Assembly (NCBI GenBank): GCA_903929795.1
Contig: CAIYWC010000036.1
Span: forward strand, 1 to 38,746
Length of the DNA stretch: 38,746 nucleotides
Direction: 5' to 3'
Source of the DNA: an uncultured Myxococcales bacterium
GTDB taxonomy: Bacteria; Myxococcota_A; UBA9042
In this document: one piece after another, positions 29,224 through 37,304 of the stretch
Layout of the letters: each line of letters starts with the position of its first letter
How positions within the stretch are numbered: position 1 is the stretch's first letter
Program-made: the position numbers and the translations under genes
Notes under the pieces: generated by a model
The model's database searches: none
Seen by the model: only the letters and a program-made list of their open reading frames with translations
Told to the model about the DNA's origin: nothing

Positions 29224-29717
29224 CCGACCGTCTGGCTGAATACGCGCTGCTGCGCGCCAAGGTCGACGCAAAAGTCGCTGAAATTGCAGGACATCAGGCC
29301 GATCAGCTGGCGTGTGCGCGCGGCTGCCACGCATGTTGCGCGCCGGGGCTGACGGTGGCTGCGGTCGAGGCCGCGGCAATCGCGGCATTCCTGGAGGCGC
29401 GTCCGGAGGCGACGCCGCGCGACCGGCCCTGGGGCGATGCGCGCTGTGCGTTTCTGGACCGCGATGGCGGGTGCGCGATCTACCCGGTGCGGCCGCTTGT
29501 GTGCCGCACGCAAGGCCTGCCGATCGCGCTTGAAAACGGCCAACTGACGGCTTGTACGCTGAATTTCCGCGCGGGCCTGGACCAGCTGCCGCCTGGCGAT
29601 CGCCTGGACCAAAAAACGGTGAGCACGCTGCTTTATGTCGTGAATCAGCGCTTTGGCGGCGGTGAACGGCGCGCGCTGACGCCCGAGGCGGTCGGGGCTG
29701 ACGGCGAGACGGGCTGA
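29220..29717 (+). CDS. YkgJ-family CxxCxxCC metal-binding protein
   Basis: A 165-residue soluble protein. Cys32, Cys36, Cys39 and Cys40 (CARGCHACC) form the variant of the CxxCxxCC cluster of the YkgJ family, and later Cys lie in CAFLDRDGGCAIYPVRPLVCR, the usual second half. This family is thought to bind zinc or iron; its biochemical role is unclear. It starts with GTG in a GTGA overlap with the GspF-like gene. Its stop codon directly abuts the stop codon of the convergent hydrogenase-like operon, with no base between them. Confidence 0.85.
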   Translation: MTDRLAEYALLRAKVDAKVAEIAGHQADQLACARGCHACCAPGLTVAAVEAAAIAAFLEARPEATPRDRPWGDARCAFLDRDGGCAIYPVRPLVCRTQGLPIALENGQLTACTLNFRAGLDQLPPGDRLDQKTVSTLLYVVNQRFGGGERRALTPEAVGADGETG

Positions 29718-30473
29718 CTACCGAACCGCAATCCCAAGCAGGTCCATCAGGCCGTTGACCAGCGTCAGCGGGTGCGGCGGACAGCCGGGCAGCAGCAAAA
29801 TCGCCACGTTGGCGTCCAGGAACTGCCGCTCGATCTGCGGCGCTTGGGCGAACAGCCCGCCCGAAATCGCGCACGCGCCGTAGGCGAGGACCACGCGCGG
29901 CCTCGGCATCGCGTCAAAGCACAATTGCAAGGGTTCCACCATGTTGCGCGTGATCGGCCCGCTGATGACCAGGCCGTCGGCGTGGCGCGGCGACGCGATG
30001 AATTCGATGCCGTAGCGGCCAAGGTCGAAGTTGACGTTGCCGACGGCGTTCAGCTCCGACTCGCAGCCGTTGCAGCCGCCGGCGGACACGGAGCGCAGGC
30101 GCAGCGAGCGGCCAAATTGCTTGCGCAGCGCTTCCGAAACGGCGATCGGCGGCGGCATGGGGCGCGCGGCGGAGATCAGCAGGTCCTCGCGGCGAATGGC
30201 AGCGGTGTGGCAATTACTTGAAAATGTGAGTTTTTTCTCCGGACAGACCGGCGCGCAATCGCCGCACTGGATGCAGCGGCCGAGGTCGATCTCCAGCGGG
30301 TCGAGGGCGCGGAACGCCTCGGTCGGGCACGCGTCCGCACACGCGCGGCATCCGGTCGCGCAGGCGCCCGCGCCGATGACGGGGACGCCGCGGAAGTTGG
30401 CGGGCACTGCAGCGCGCAAATCGCCAATGTATTGGCGACCTTGTGAAATCCTGACGCGAAGGGAACGCAGCAT
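29718..30473 (-). CDS. hyfI: Hydrogenase-related complex: ferredoxin-NuoB fusion subunit (HyfI-like)
   Basis: A 251-residue fusion of a ferredoxin and a NuoB/hydrogenase small-subunit domain. Residues about 35-75 have two 4Fe-4S motifs; the second is canonical (CIQCGDCAPVCP), while the first reads CATGCRACADACP, with three residues between the first two Cys. Residues about 120-251 carry the proximal cluster ligands GGCNGCESE, YGACAISGG and LPGCPPHP, as in NuoB and group 4 small subunits. The fusion stands for HyfH plus HyfI. It should pass electrons from a soluble donor to the large subunit on the inner side of the membrane. ATG 30473 follows GGAGGAG, 15 bp after the large-subunit stop. It is the last gene of the six-gene operon. 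Confidence 0.9.
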   Translation of the reverse strand: MLRSLRVRISQGRQYIGDLRAAVPANFRGVPVIGAGACATGCRACADACPTEAFRALDPLEIDLGRCIQCGDCAPVCPEKKLTFSSNCHTAAIRREDLLISAARPMPPPIAVSEALRKQFGRSLRLRSVSAGGCNGCESELNAVGNVNFDLGRYGIEFIASPRHADGLVISGPITRNMVEPLQLCFDAMPRPRVVLAYGACAISGGLFAQAPQIERQFLDANVAILLLPGCPPHPLTLVNGLMDLLGIAVR

Positions 30474-30488
30474 CCGGGGCTCCTCCAG

Positions 30489-31943
30489 CTACAGGTCGTT
30501 GCCGCAATACGAGAGGTCGAAGCTCTTGTTGCAGATGGGAAAGTCGCTGATTTCATTGCCGCGCAGCGCCAGCGCCAGGCCAAACCAGTTGCGCAGCGAC
30601 GGATCCTGCGCCTTGAAGTGCCGCAGCCTGCCCTGCCCGTCGGTCTGCAGCGCGTGCACAATCTCCCCGCGCCAGCCCTCGCACACGCCGATCGCCAGCG
30701 CGTCGGGCTGCAGCGCGCCGATGGCCTGCAGCGGCACGTCGGCGAGGCCAGGCACCGCCAGCGCCTGATGCAACCACTGGATAGATTTGGCAATTTCATC
30801 CACGCGCAGCGCCGCCCGCGCCCAGCAGTCACCCGCGAGCTGAGCGCACAGCGGCATCGGCAGCTGCCCGTAGGCCGCGTCCGGCAGCGCGACCCGCTGG
30901 TCCAGTTCCACGCCGCTCGCCCGCGCCGCCATGCCCACCAGCCCGACCTCGCGCGCCGCTTCCGCCGTCACCGTGCCCACGTCGTGCAACCGGCCATTCA
31001 CCGACAGCGACGTCTCAAAAAGTGCAGTGATTGTCTGCATGTCGCGCTGAAATTGCGTCAGGATCGCCGGCAGCCGTTGCGCCGTTGCCGGGTCGATGCC
31101 AAAGCGTACGCCGCCCGGGCGCAGCCAGCCGCGGCCAAAACGGCTGCCGCACAACTGCATGGAAAGGTTGATGATCGTCGTTCGCAACCGCCCCCAGGTC
31201 GTGCCGCCCTGCAAAAAGCCGATGTCCGTCGCCATCCCGCTCAGCCCGGTCAGGTGCATCGCCACGCGCTCCAGCTCCAGCGCAATGCCGCGCACGATCT
31301 CCGCCTCCAGCGGCACCGTCACGCCCGCCAGCGCCTCCAGCGTCCGGCAGAACGCCCACGCGTGGCCGACGCTCGTGTCCCCGGCGATCGTCTCCACCAG
31401 CGCCGTCGCGTGCGCCAGCGGTCGCTGCAGCAGCAACGCCTCGATGCCGCGGTGCTGAAAGCCCAGCTGAATCTCCAGGTGGTGCACCTGCTCGCCCAGG
31501 CACAGGAAGCGAAAATGCCCCGGCTCGATGACGCCCGCGTGGATCGGCCCGACCGCAACCTCGTGAACTTCCTTGCCTTCCATGTGAAAAAACCGGTAGC
31601 TGGACATCGGCTCGACCGGCGAGCGCACGGGCTTGAGCCACGGGTGCCCCGGCATCGCCAGGCCCGTCTGCTCGTGGATCTCGCGCTCGAAGATGTGCAG
31701 CTGCGGAAATTGCACAGTCAGCGCTGGTACTTGCGCGTCGCTTCGCGCATGTCCGCGCAGCACGCGCAGGCCCGAGGCCTCTTGCAGCAGGGCCGTCAGC
31801 GCGACGACACCGTCGGGCAGGTTCTCGGCAAAATACGCCACGGTTCGCGCGCCATTTTGCAGCGACTCGCGCAATTCGTGCACGAATTCAGGGTGCTGCA
31901 TCGGCGTCAGACCGATCGCAAGCAAGTGCGGCGTTGGCGGCAT
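30489..31943 (-). CDS. hyfG: Hydrogenase-related complex: large subunit lacking NiFe ligands (HyfG/NuoCD-like)
   Basis: A 484-residue fusion of a NuoC-like domain (1-110, with FEREIHEQTG and GHPWLKPV) and a hydrogenase/NuoD-like large subunit (about 115-484). Landmarks are VGPIHAGVIEPGHFRF and GFQHRGIE. The N-terminal CxxC motif of [NiFe] hydrogenases is replaced by VETIAGDTSVGHAW (183-196), and the C-terminal DPCxxC by FPICNKSFDLSYCGNDL (468-484). Neither has the paired Cys spacing, so no NiFe site is expected. This fits energy-converting hydrogenase-related (Ehr) complexes and not a working hydrogenase. The true substrate is unknown. It starts with ATG in an ATGA overlap with hyfF. No maturation genes or C-terminal protease site are present, which agrees. 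Confidence 0.9.
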   Translation of the reverse strand: MPPTPHLLAIGLTPMQHPEFVHELRESLQNGARTVAYFAENLPDGVVALTALLQEASGLRVLRGHARSDAQVPALTVQFPQLHIFEREIHEQTGLAMPGHPWLKPVRSPVEPMSSYRFFHMEGKEVHEVAVGPIHAGVIEPGHFRFLCLGEQVHHLEIQLGFQHRGIEALLLQRPLAHATALVETIAGDTSVGHAWAFCRTLEALAGVTVPLEAEIVRGIALELERVAMHLTGLSGMATDIGFLQGGTTWGRLRTTIINLSMQLCGSRFGRGWLRPGGVRFGIDPATAQRLPAILTQFQRDMQTITALFETSLSVNGRLHDVGTVTAEAAREVGLVGMAARASGVELDQRVALPDAAYGQLPMPLCAQLAGDCWARAALRVDEIAKSIQWLHQALAVPGLADVPLQAIGALQPDALAIGVCEGWRGEIVHALQTDGQGRLRHFKAQDPSLRNWFGLALALRGNEISDFPICNKSFDLSYCGNDL

Positions 31944-33391
31944 CAGCGCGTCCCCAGGCTGCCGGCAACCTGTTGCAGCAGCGTCGAAAGCGGCGCCGGC
32001 GTGTAGACGCCCAGCGACAGCAGGATGGCCAGGTAGAACAGCTTGGGCCCCAGCGCCACAAGCGACTCCGGCGCGCGCACCGCTCCGGGCCGCGGCTCGC
32101 CCCAGACCATCGGAAACAGCGAGCGCCCCATGGCGACGAACACGACCGACAGCAGCACGCACAGCGCGGCAAAAGTGATGTAATGCCCGGTCGTTATCAG
32201 GCCGGTCATGATGATGACCTCGCCAAAAAAGCTGCCAAACGGCGCAAAGCCGAGCAGCGCAAAGGTGCCGACCAGAAAAAACAGGGCGCTGTAGCGCATT
32301 TCCCGAATCATGCCGTGGAGTTCGTTGATGTTCTTGGTCCGGTAGTGCGCCTTGATGGTGCCCGCGGTCAGAAACAGGATGGCCTTGACCAGCGCGTTGC
32401 TGACCACGTACAGGATCACGCCGTACGCCGCCGGTCGGCCGAGCGCGAGGCCGAGCGCGATCACGCCGGCGTGGTTGATGGCGGCGTACGCGATGAGCAG
32501 CTTGTAGTTGTTTGTCGAGACGATCTTGACAGTCGCCAGCACCATCGAGGCGATGCCCAGCGCGGTCAGCTGATAGCCCGCGAGATCGGCGTCGTTGCCG
32601 CCATAGACCTGCAGCATCCGAAAAAGCCCAACGAAAACAGCGTTAAACTGCACGGCAGCCAGCAGCGTCGTGACCGACGGCGACGCGGCGTCGTACGTCT
32701 CCGGGAGCCACGCGTAGAGCGGCGCCATGCCCAGCTTGGACGCGTAGCCGAAAATCATCAGCGCCAGGCCCAGACGCCGCCAGGTGGGATCGGCAATCGC
32801 GACCTCCAGCCGCAGGTTGTCGTGGAACAGGCTGACACGCTCGGCGCCCATGGTCAGCTCGATCCCGTGCGTCAGGCACACCACGCCCAGCAGCACCAGC
32901 CCCAGGCTGACCGCCGAGAACAGGAAATAGTGCCAGGACGCCGTCGTGGCCGAATCGCGCCGCTGGTGGTGGATCATCGGCACGGCCGCAAGTGCGGTCA
33001 GCTCCAGGCAAATCCACGCGACGACGACGTGATTCGCCAGGATCGCCGCGTTGGCCGCCGCCAGAAAGACGAGCGCCAGGCGCACGAGCCGGTGGATGTC
33101 GCCCGACAGCTCGGGCGCGGCGCGCAGCCGGTTGTGCAAGTGCAGGGAAATACCCACGAAAAGCGCGTTGATGAGCAGCAAGAACAGCTGCGCCGTCGCG
33201 TCGACAAGCACGAAGTGGTCCAGCAAGAAGTCCGGCTTGTCCCGCGGCACCGTCAGCGGCAGCAGCGCCAGCATGTCCAACCCGGCGATGCCCAGCAGCA
33301 GCCGCCGCGCGTGGCGAAACAGCGCCGGAATCAGCAGCAGCGCGGCGCCAAGCAGCGGCAGGACGACGGCGATGAGCGGCAGGAAGTTCAT
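31943..33391 (-). CDS. hyfF: Hydrogenase-related complex: antiporter-like membrane subunit (HyfF/NuoN-like)
   Basis: A 482-residue protein with about 13 membrane helices of the Mrp antiporter/NuoM-NuoN family. The proton_antipo_M core contains ANHVVVAWICLELTALAAVPM, MIFGYASKLGMAPLYAWLPE, and NNYKLLIAYAAINHAGVI. The Glu in WICLELTAL, the Lys in ASKLGMAPLYAWLP and a later Lys in NALVKAILFLTAG are the charged residues expected in the proton path. It should be an ion-pumping module of the complex. ATG 33391 overlaps the hyfE stop (ATGA), and its own stop overlaps the hyfG start (ATGA). The open frame reaches 33739, but the coding part starts at 33391. Confidence 0.92.
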   Translation of the reverse strand: MNFLPLIAVVLPLLGAALLLIPALFRHARRLLLGIAGLDMLALLPLTVPRDKPDFLLDHFVLVDATAQLFLLLINALFVGISLHLHNRLRAAPELSGDIHRLVRLALVFLAAANAAILANHVVVAWICLELTALAAVPMIHHQRRDSATTASWHYFLFSAVSLGLVLLGVVCLTHGIELTMGAERVSLFHDNLRLEVAIADPTWRRLGLALMIFGYASKLGMAPLYAWLPETYDAASPSVTTLLAAVQFNAVFVGLFRMLQVYGGNDADLAGYQLTALGIASMVLATVKIVSTNNYKLLIAYAAINHAGVIALGLALGRPAAYGVILYVVSNALVKAILFLTAGTIKAHYRTKNINELHGMIREMRYSALFFLVGTFALLGFAPFGSFFGEVIIMTGLITTGHYITFAALCVLLSVVFVAMGRSLFPMVWGEPRPGAVRAPESLVALGPKLFYLAILLSLGVYTPAPLSTLLQQVAGSLGTR

Positions 33392-34011
33392 AGGATCGCC
33401 GTGTCCGCGGGCTGCTCGGGCGCATCGTCGACCATGCCCAGACGCCGCACCAGCAGCGCCATCGTCAGCACGGACAGGAGGTAGACCAGCGCCAGGCCAA
33501 GCTGCGCGACCCACTCGACGTGGTGGTGCGCGTGCAGCTCGAACAGCGCGATGCCGTTCTCCAGCGTCAGCGCGGCGATCGCCTGGCCCAGCGGCGCGCG
33601 CTGGGTCGCGAGGATCAGCAGCGCCAGCAGCACGCCGGAGCACGCGACGCCCAAGTGCGTGATCGAACGCGAGTATTCGCCCGAGAGCGTCGCCGAAAAG
33701 CCAAAGCTTGTCATCACGAGAATCGCCGCGATGGTCCACACGAACAGATTGGCCGGAATGAGGTCAAAAGCCGCGTGAACGCCGCGCTCCACCGCCATTT
33801 TCTTCAGGTACCACGGGGCAAAGAGCGCGCGAAACAGCACCATGTCGACGAGCGCGATGAGCGGCGACGGCGCGAGGTGGTCGCCGTGCAGCCAGAGAAT
33901 CAGCGCCAGCATCAGCGCCTGGATGCGCAAGCCGGCCAGCGCCGCGCGCCAGGAGCGGATGAACAGCGGCAGGGACAGCGCCAGGAAGTAGGCAAAAAGC
34001 AGGTAAGTCAT
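33388..34011 (-). CDS. hyfE: Hydrogenase-related complex: HyfE-like membrane subunit
   Basis: A 207-residue membrane protein with about six helices. It matches HyfE, the NuoK-like subunit of hydrogenase-4-type complexes. The C-terminal half holds a conserved stretch with QAIAALTLENGIALFELHA, resembling the NuoK region with a conserved Glu in a membrane helix, and the N-terminal part has the extra helices of HyfE. It probably serves in ion translocation. Start ATG 34011 lies 6 bp after the hyfC stop. Its stop overlaps the hyfF start (ATGA). Confidence 0.88.
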   Translation of the reverse strand: MTYLLFAYFLALSLPLFIRSWRAALAGLRIQALMLALILWLHGDHLAPSPLIALVDMVLFRALFAPWYLKKMAVERGVHAAFDLIPANLFVWTIAAILVMTSFGFSATLSGEYSRSITHLGVACSGVLLALLILATQRAPLGQAIAALTLENGIALFELHAHHHVEWVAQLGLALVYLLSVLTMALLVRRLGMVDDAPEQPADTAIL

Positions 34012-34017
34012 GGCTTT

Positions 34018-34938
34018 TTATCCCAGCTCCGGCTGCGTCGTGGCCAGCACCAGCGCCACAAAACCGATGACCGCGATGGCGATGCCGAACTGCGGAATCA
34101 GCCGCATCCGCAGGCGCGCGAGCAGCGATTCCAGCAGGCCAACCGCGACCGCCGTCGCCAGCATGAGCACCAGCGAGACAAGCGCGGCCAGCACCGGCTG
34201 GGTCTCCAGCGGGATCGGGTTCAGCAGCCCGGCCAGCACACCGGCGTAGAGCGTCAGCTTGAGCGCCGCGGCGTATTGCATCATCGCGAGATCCGGCCCG
34301 CTGTGGTCGAGGATCATGACCTCGTGGATCATCGTCAGCTCCAGGTGCGTCGTCGGGTCGTCCACCGGCAGGCGCGCGCACTCGATTTGCAGCAGCAGAA
34401 ACAGCGCCAGCACGCACAGCGGCGTGACGAGGAAGGCCTGCCAGCCGTGCGGCCGCATCAGCTCCGCGAACGTGCCGTGACCGCTGCCCAGCGCCAGCGT
34501 GCCCAGCACGAGGAACAGCGCCGGCTCCGCGAACACCGAGAACGTCGCCTCGCGCGCCGCGCCCATGCCTTCAAACGGGCTGCCGGTGTCCAGCGCCGCC
34601 AGTGTCAGGAACATGCGACCCAGGCCCAGCACGTAGGCGAACGCCACGAAGTCGTTGGGAAAGGGCAGCAGCCCGCCGCCCGGCAGCATCGGCGCCAGCA
34701 GCGCCGCCACGAGCGTCGTGGCCAGCACGACAAGCGGCGCGAGGCGAAACACGACGGTCGTGACCGTGCTGTACACCGGCTGCTTGCCCAGCAACCGCCG
34801 CGTGTCCCACAGCGGCTGCAGGAACGGCGCGCCGCGACGGCCGCCCCACCACGCCTTGACCCGGTTGATGACGCCCGGCAGCAGGAACGGCAGCAGGAAC
34901 AGGCCCAGCAGGTGCATCAGCAGCGATGCGAGCTTCAC
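34018..34938 (-). CDS. hyfC: Hydrogenase-related complex: HyfC/NuoH-like membrane subunit
   Basis: A 306-residue, eight-helix membrane protein of the NuoH/HycD family, which links the hydrophilic arm to the ion-pumping arm. Family stretches are LLPGVINRVKAWWGGRRGAP, PLWDTRRLLGKQPV, GRMFLTLAALDTGSPFEGMGAARE, ARLPVDDPTTHLELTMIHE and HSGPDLAMMQYA. The charged loop containing Glu and Asp residues near the quinone-side channel of NuoH is present. The start is GTG in a GTGA overlap with hyfB. Confidence 0.93.
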   Translation of the reverse strand: MKLASLLMHLLGLFLLPFLLPGVINRVKAWWGGRRGAPFLQPLWDTRRLLGKQPVYSTVTTVVFRLAPLVVLATTLVAALLAPMLPGGGLLPFPNDFVAFAYVLGLGRMFLTLAALDTGSPFEGMGAAREATFSVFAEPALFLVLGTLALGSGHGTFAELMRPHGWQAFLVTPLCVLALFLLLQIECARLPVDDPTTHLELTMIHEVMILDHSGPDLAMMQYAAALKLTLYAGVLAGLLNPIPLETQPVLAALVSLVLMLATAVAVGLLESLLARLRMRLIPQFGIAIAVIGFVALVLATTQPELG

Positions 34939-36938
34939 AGCCGACCTCCCGCGCTCGCCAGCACCAGCGCCACCGTGGCGACAAGCACGACAAGCCCCAG
35001 GGCAAACGCGATGCGCGGCGTCTGCGGCGCGCGTTCAGCCAGCAGCGCGAGCGTCGCTTCGCCGGTGTCCAGCACCTCGAACATGCGGTCCTCGACCGCG
35101 TCGACCGTGTGCGTGCGCAGGTGCGCCTCGGCGGGAAACGGCCCCTGCGGCATGTGGCGGTCCAGCTTGGTCGGCAGCAGCGTCTTGTAATAGCTCGCCA
35201 AATGCCCGGAAAACGACGCGCCGGTGTATTGCGCGCGCGGCAGCGGCTCCGTGTACCCGCAGCCCCACGTGCGATGCGCGGGCGCGGCCGCGGGCATCGC
35301 CCAGTGGCGCAGCGCCGCGAGCGCGCCCACGAGCAGCAGCACCACCGCGCTGACCGCCACGACCGGCATCAGCAGCGCCAACGGCACCGCCAGCACGTGC
35401 GCCACGTCCAGCCCGCGGTGCGTCAACGCGATGAACTGCCCGACCGGCGCCGCGACAAGCGCCAGGCCCACCTGCGGAATCAGCCCGAACACGAACAGCA
35501 GCGCGCCGAGCACGTAGAACGCGCTGCGCATGGCCAGCACCGGGTCGTGCGCCTCGTGCACCTGCGGATCGCGCGGCGTGCCCAGAAACGTCAGGCCAAA
35601 CGCGCGCGTCATCGAAAACGCCGAGACCGCGCCGACAAAAGCCAGCACCGTCGCCGCCAGCACCAGCAGCCCGCGGTTTTGGCCGCCCAGCACGGAGTCT
35701 TCAAACATCGCGCTGTACAACAGGAATTCGCTGACAAAGCCGTTCAGCGGCGGCAGCGCGGCGATGGCGATGCCGCCCAGCAGGAACGCGACCGCGGTCT
35801 GCGGCATCCGGCGCGCCAGCCCACCCAGGCGCTCGATGTCGACCGAGTGGGTCGCGCTGTAGACCGCGCCGGCGGCGTAGAACAGCAGGCACTTGAACAC
35901 CGCGTGGTGCAAAATATGCAGCAGCCCGCCGGCAAAACCCAGCACGACAAGCACCGGATTGTGCCAGCTCAGCCCGAGGTAGCCGATGCCAAAACCCAGG
36001 CATGCGATGCCGACATTCTCGGTCGAGCTGTAGCCGAGCAGCCGCTTCAGGTCGCGCTGCACCGCGGTGTACATCACGCCAGTCACCGCCGACAAGAGCG
36101 CGAAAGCAATCAGGAACCAGCCCATCCACTCGTCCGGCGTCGCCATCAGCAGCGTGAACCGCAGCAGCCCGTACAGCCCCGCCTTGTGGATCACGCCCGA
36201 CATCAGCGCGGACACGTGCGCGGGCGCGGCGGCGTGCGCGCGCGGCAGCCAGGTGTGCATGGGAAAGAACGCCGACTTCAGGCCAAACGACGCGACGAGC
36301 AGCAGGAACGTGACGTTGCGCGTCGTGCCCGGATTGCGCAGGAACACGCCGAACTGGCTGAAGTCAAACGAGTGCGTCTGGCTGAACAGCACCAGGAACG
36401 CGGTGACAAGGAACAGCAGCCCGAGGTGGGTCGACACGAGGTAATTGAACCCGGCGAATCGGACTTTTTGGTTGCGGTAGTCCCAAATCACCAGCAGCCA
36501 GGCCGCCAGCGCGGCGATCTCCCAGCCGAGCAGGAAAACCATGGCATTTTCAACGGAATAGATGATGAGGTACGACAGCGACACAAGGTTCAGCAGCGCG
36601 TAGTGCACGCCGATGTTGCGGTCGGACTGGAAATACGGCTGCAAATAGCCGTGCGCGTAGACGGCGCCCAGCAGCGTCAGCGGCATGGAAAACGCCAGAA
36701 AGAGCGCGCCGAGGCCGTCGATGCGCAGCAGGATCAGGTCGACCGGATAGGACCAGGTCAGCTGCGCGACGATCGCCGGCTGGTGGCCCAGCACCGGGAT
36801 CACGGCGCCCAGCACAAGCAGCGTGGCGATGACCTGCGAGGCGATCCCGATGGCCGCGCGCCTGCGGTTGCCCGGTACCGCGATGCACAGCAGCGCGCCG
36901 AGGAGCAGACTGATCGTCGCGAAGTGCAGCAGTGGCAT
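34935..36938 (-). CDS. hyfB: Hydrogenase-related complex: antiporter-like membrane subunit (HyfB/NuoL-like)
   Basis: A 667-residue, about 16-helix protein of the NuoL/HyfB family, the first gene of the operon. Landmarks are FLLGWEIAALAAWLLVIWDY (Glu in a membrane helix), FGLKSAFFPMHTWLPRAHA (Lys and His of the proton path), and KCLLFYAAGAVYSATHS (Lys). It has a C-terminal extension with a soluble loop (HRTWGCGYTEPLPRAQYTG), as in HyfB. It should be a proton or sodium pumping module. ATG 36938 follows CAGGCGCCG. The upstream 302-bp gap ends in an insertion sequence. Confidence 0.93.
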   Translation of the reverse strand: MPLLHFATISLLLGALLCIAVPGNRRRAAIGIASQVIATLLVLGAVIPVLGHQPAIVAQLTWSYPVDLILLRIDGLGALFLAFSMPLTLLGAVYAHGYLQPYFQSDRNIGVHYALLNLVSLSYLIIYSVENAMVFLLGWEIAALAAWLLVIWDYRNQKVRFAGFNYLVSTHLGLLFLVTAFLVLFSQTHSFDFSQFGVFLRNPGTTRNVTFLLLVASFGLKSAFFPMHTWLPRAHAAAPAHVSALMSGVIHKAGLYGLLRFTLLMATPDEWMGWFLIAFALLSAVTGVMYTAVQRDLKRLLGYSSTENVGIACLGFGIGYLGLSWHNPVLVVLGFAGGLLHILHHAVFKCLLFYAAGAVYSATHSVDIERLGGLARRMPQTAVAFLLGGIAIAALPPLNGFVSEFLLYSAMFEDSVLGGQNRGLLVLAATVLAFVGAVSAFSMTRAFGLTFLGTPRDPQVHEAHDPVLAMRSAFYVLGALLFVFGLIPQVGLALVAAPVGQFIALTHRGLDVAHVLAVPLALLMPVVAVSAVVLLLVGALAALRHWAMPAAAPAHRTWGCGYTEPLPRAQYTGASFSGHLASYYKTLLPTKLDRHMPQGPFPAEAHLRTHTVDAVEDRMFEVLDTGEATLALLAERAPQTPRIAFALGLVVLVATVALVLASAGGRL

Positions 36939-37096
36939 CGGCGCCTGGCGGGGGTGTTGGGCGCGGGCGGGCGGCGAGGCGGCCGCAGGCTCGCGGTCTG
37001 AACGTAGTACCGGGCGCGGGGGACGTCAATGGTGGGCCGATGTTGCGGCATCGCGGGCGCGGGGCGCGCGGGGCCGGCGCCGCAGGCGCGCCGGGT

Positions 37097-37123
37097 GCGA
37101 GAGAAACCGCAGGTTTCTCTCGC
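37097..37123. repeat. Perfect 12-bp inverted repeat with a 3-nt loop
   Basis: GCGAGAGAAACC (37097-37108) is followed by GCA and by its exact reverse complement GGTTTCTCTCGC (37112-37123). It could be a terminator of an older gene, an mRNA-stabilising hairpin, or a REP-like repeat. No T run follows on either strand. Confidence 0.85.
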
Positions 37124-37237
37124 GCACTCTTCCTGGCCGGACTTGGGGTACCGACCAAACTTGAATCGGCGCGGGGCCCCCGAGCTTTTGCCGCCGCTTT
37201 GCGTCGGCAAATCGGAGCCCACGCCTCCGCGGCATGC

Positions 37238-37240
37238 TAA
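37238..37240. repeat. Left copy of apparent target-site duplication TAA
   Basis: TAA here and TAA at 38551-38553 flank the two inverted repeats exactly, as expected for a 3-bp target duplication. Confidence 0.6.
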
Positions 37241-37260
37241 GGGACTGTGACAGAACAACT
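37241..37260. repeat. Left terminal inverted repeat of the insertion sequence
   Basis: It begins GGGACTGTGACA and matches the reverse complement of the right end at 15 of 20 positions. Confidence 0.8.
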
Positions 37261-37288
37261 TGACGATCCGCTGGCGCGGGATCATTCT

Positions 37289-37304
37289 TGTCTTCATGAA
37301 GACA
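37289..37304. promoter_or_regulatory. 16-bp palindrome on the transposase start codon
   Basis: TGTCTTCATGAAGACA is a perfect palindrome with the start ATG (37296) at its centre. In mRNA it could fold with AUG in a 4-nt loop; as DNA it is a candidate operator. Either way it may limit transposase production (inference). Confidence 0.5.

Larger units (their letters stand above)
36939..37240. other. 302-bp gap between the hyf-like operon and the insertion sequence
   Basis: No gene is supported here. The region should hold the hyfB promoter, but no -35/-10 pair stands out. It contains a perfect 12-bp hairpin (37097-37123) and a second repeat, TTTGCCG (37187-37193) with CGGCAAA (37205-37211). The open frames across it look like non-coding GC-rich sequence. 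Confidence 0.5.

Noticed and set aside
29718..36938. Annotation as formate hydrogenlyase or a working [NiFe] hydrogenase
   Set aside because: The large subunit lacks the Cys pairs that bind nickel and iron, and no maturation or formate dehydrogenase gene is present in the window.
29718..36938. Annotation as respiratory complex I
   Set aside because: Gene order and composition (HyfE, HyfC, fused ferredoxin-NuoB, no NuoE/F/G or NuoA/J) fit the hydrogenase-4-like group, not complex I.
36932..37240. A 102-codon plus-strand frame ending at the insertion-sequence border
   Set aside because: The product is a Gly/Ala/Arg-rich shadow across hairpins, with no start site or domain.
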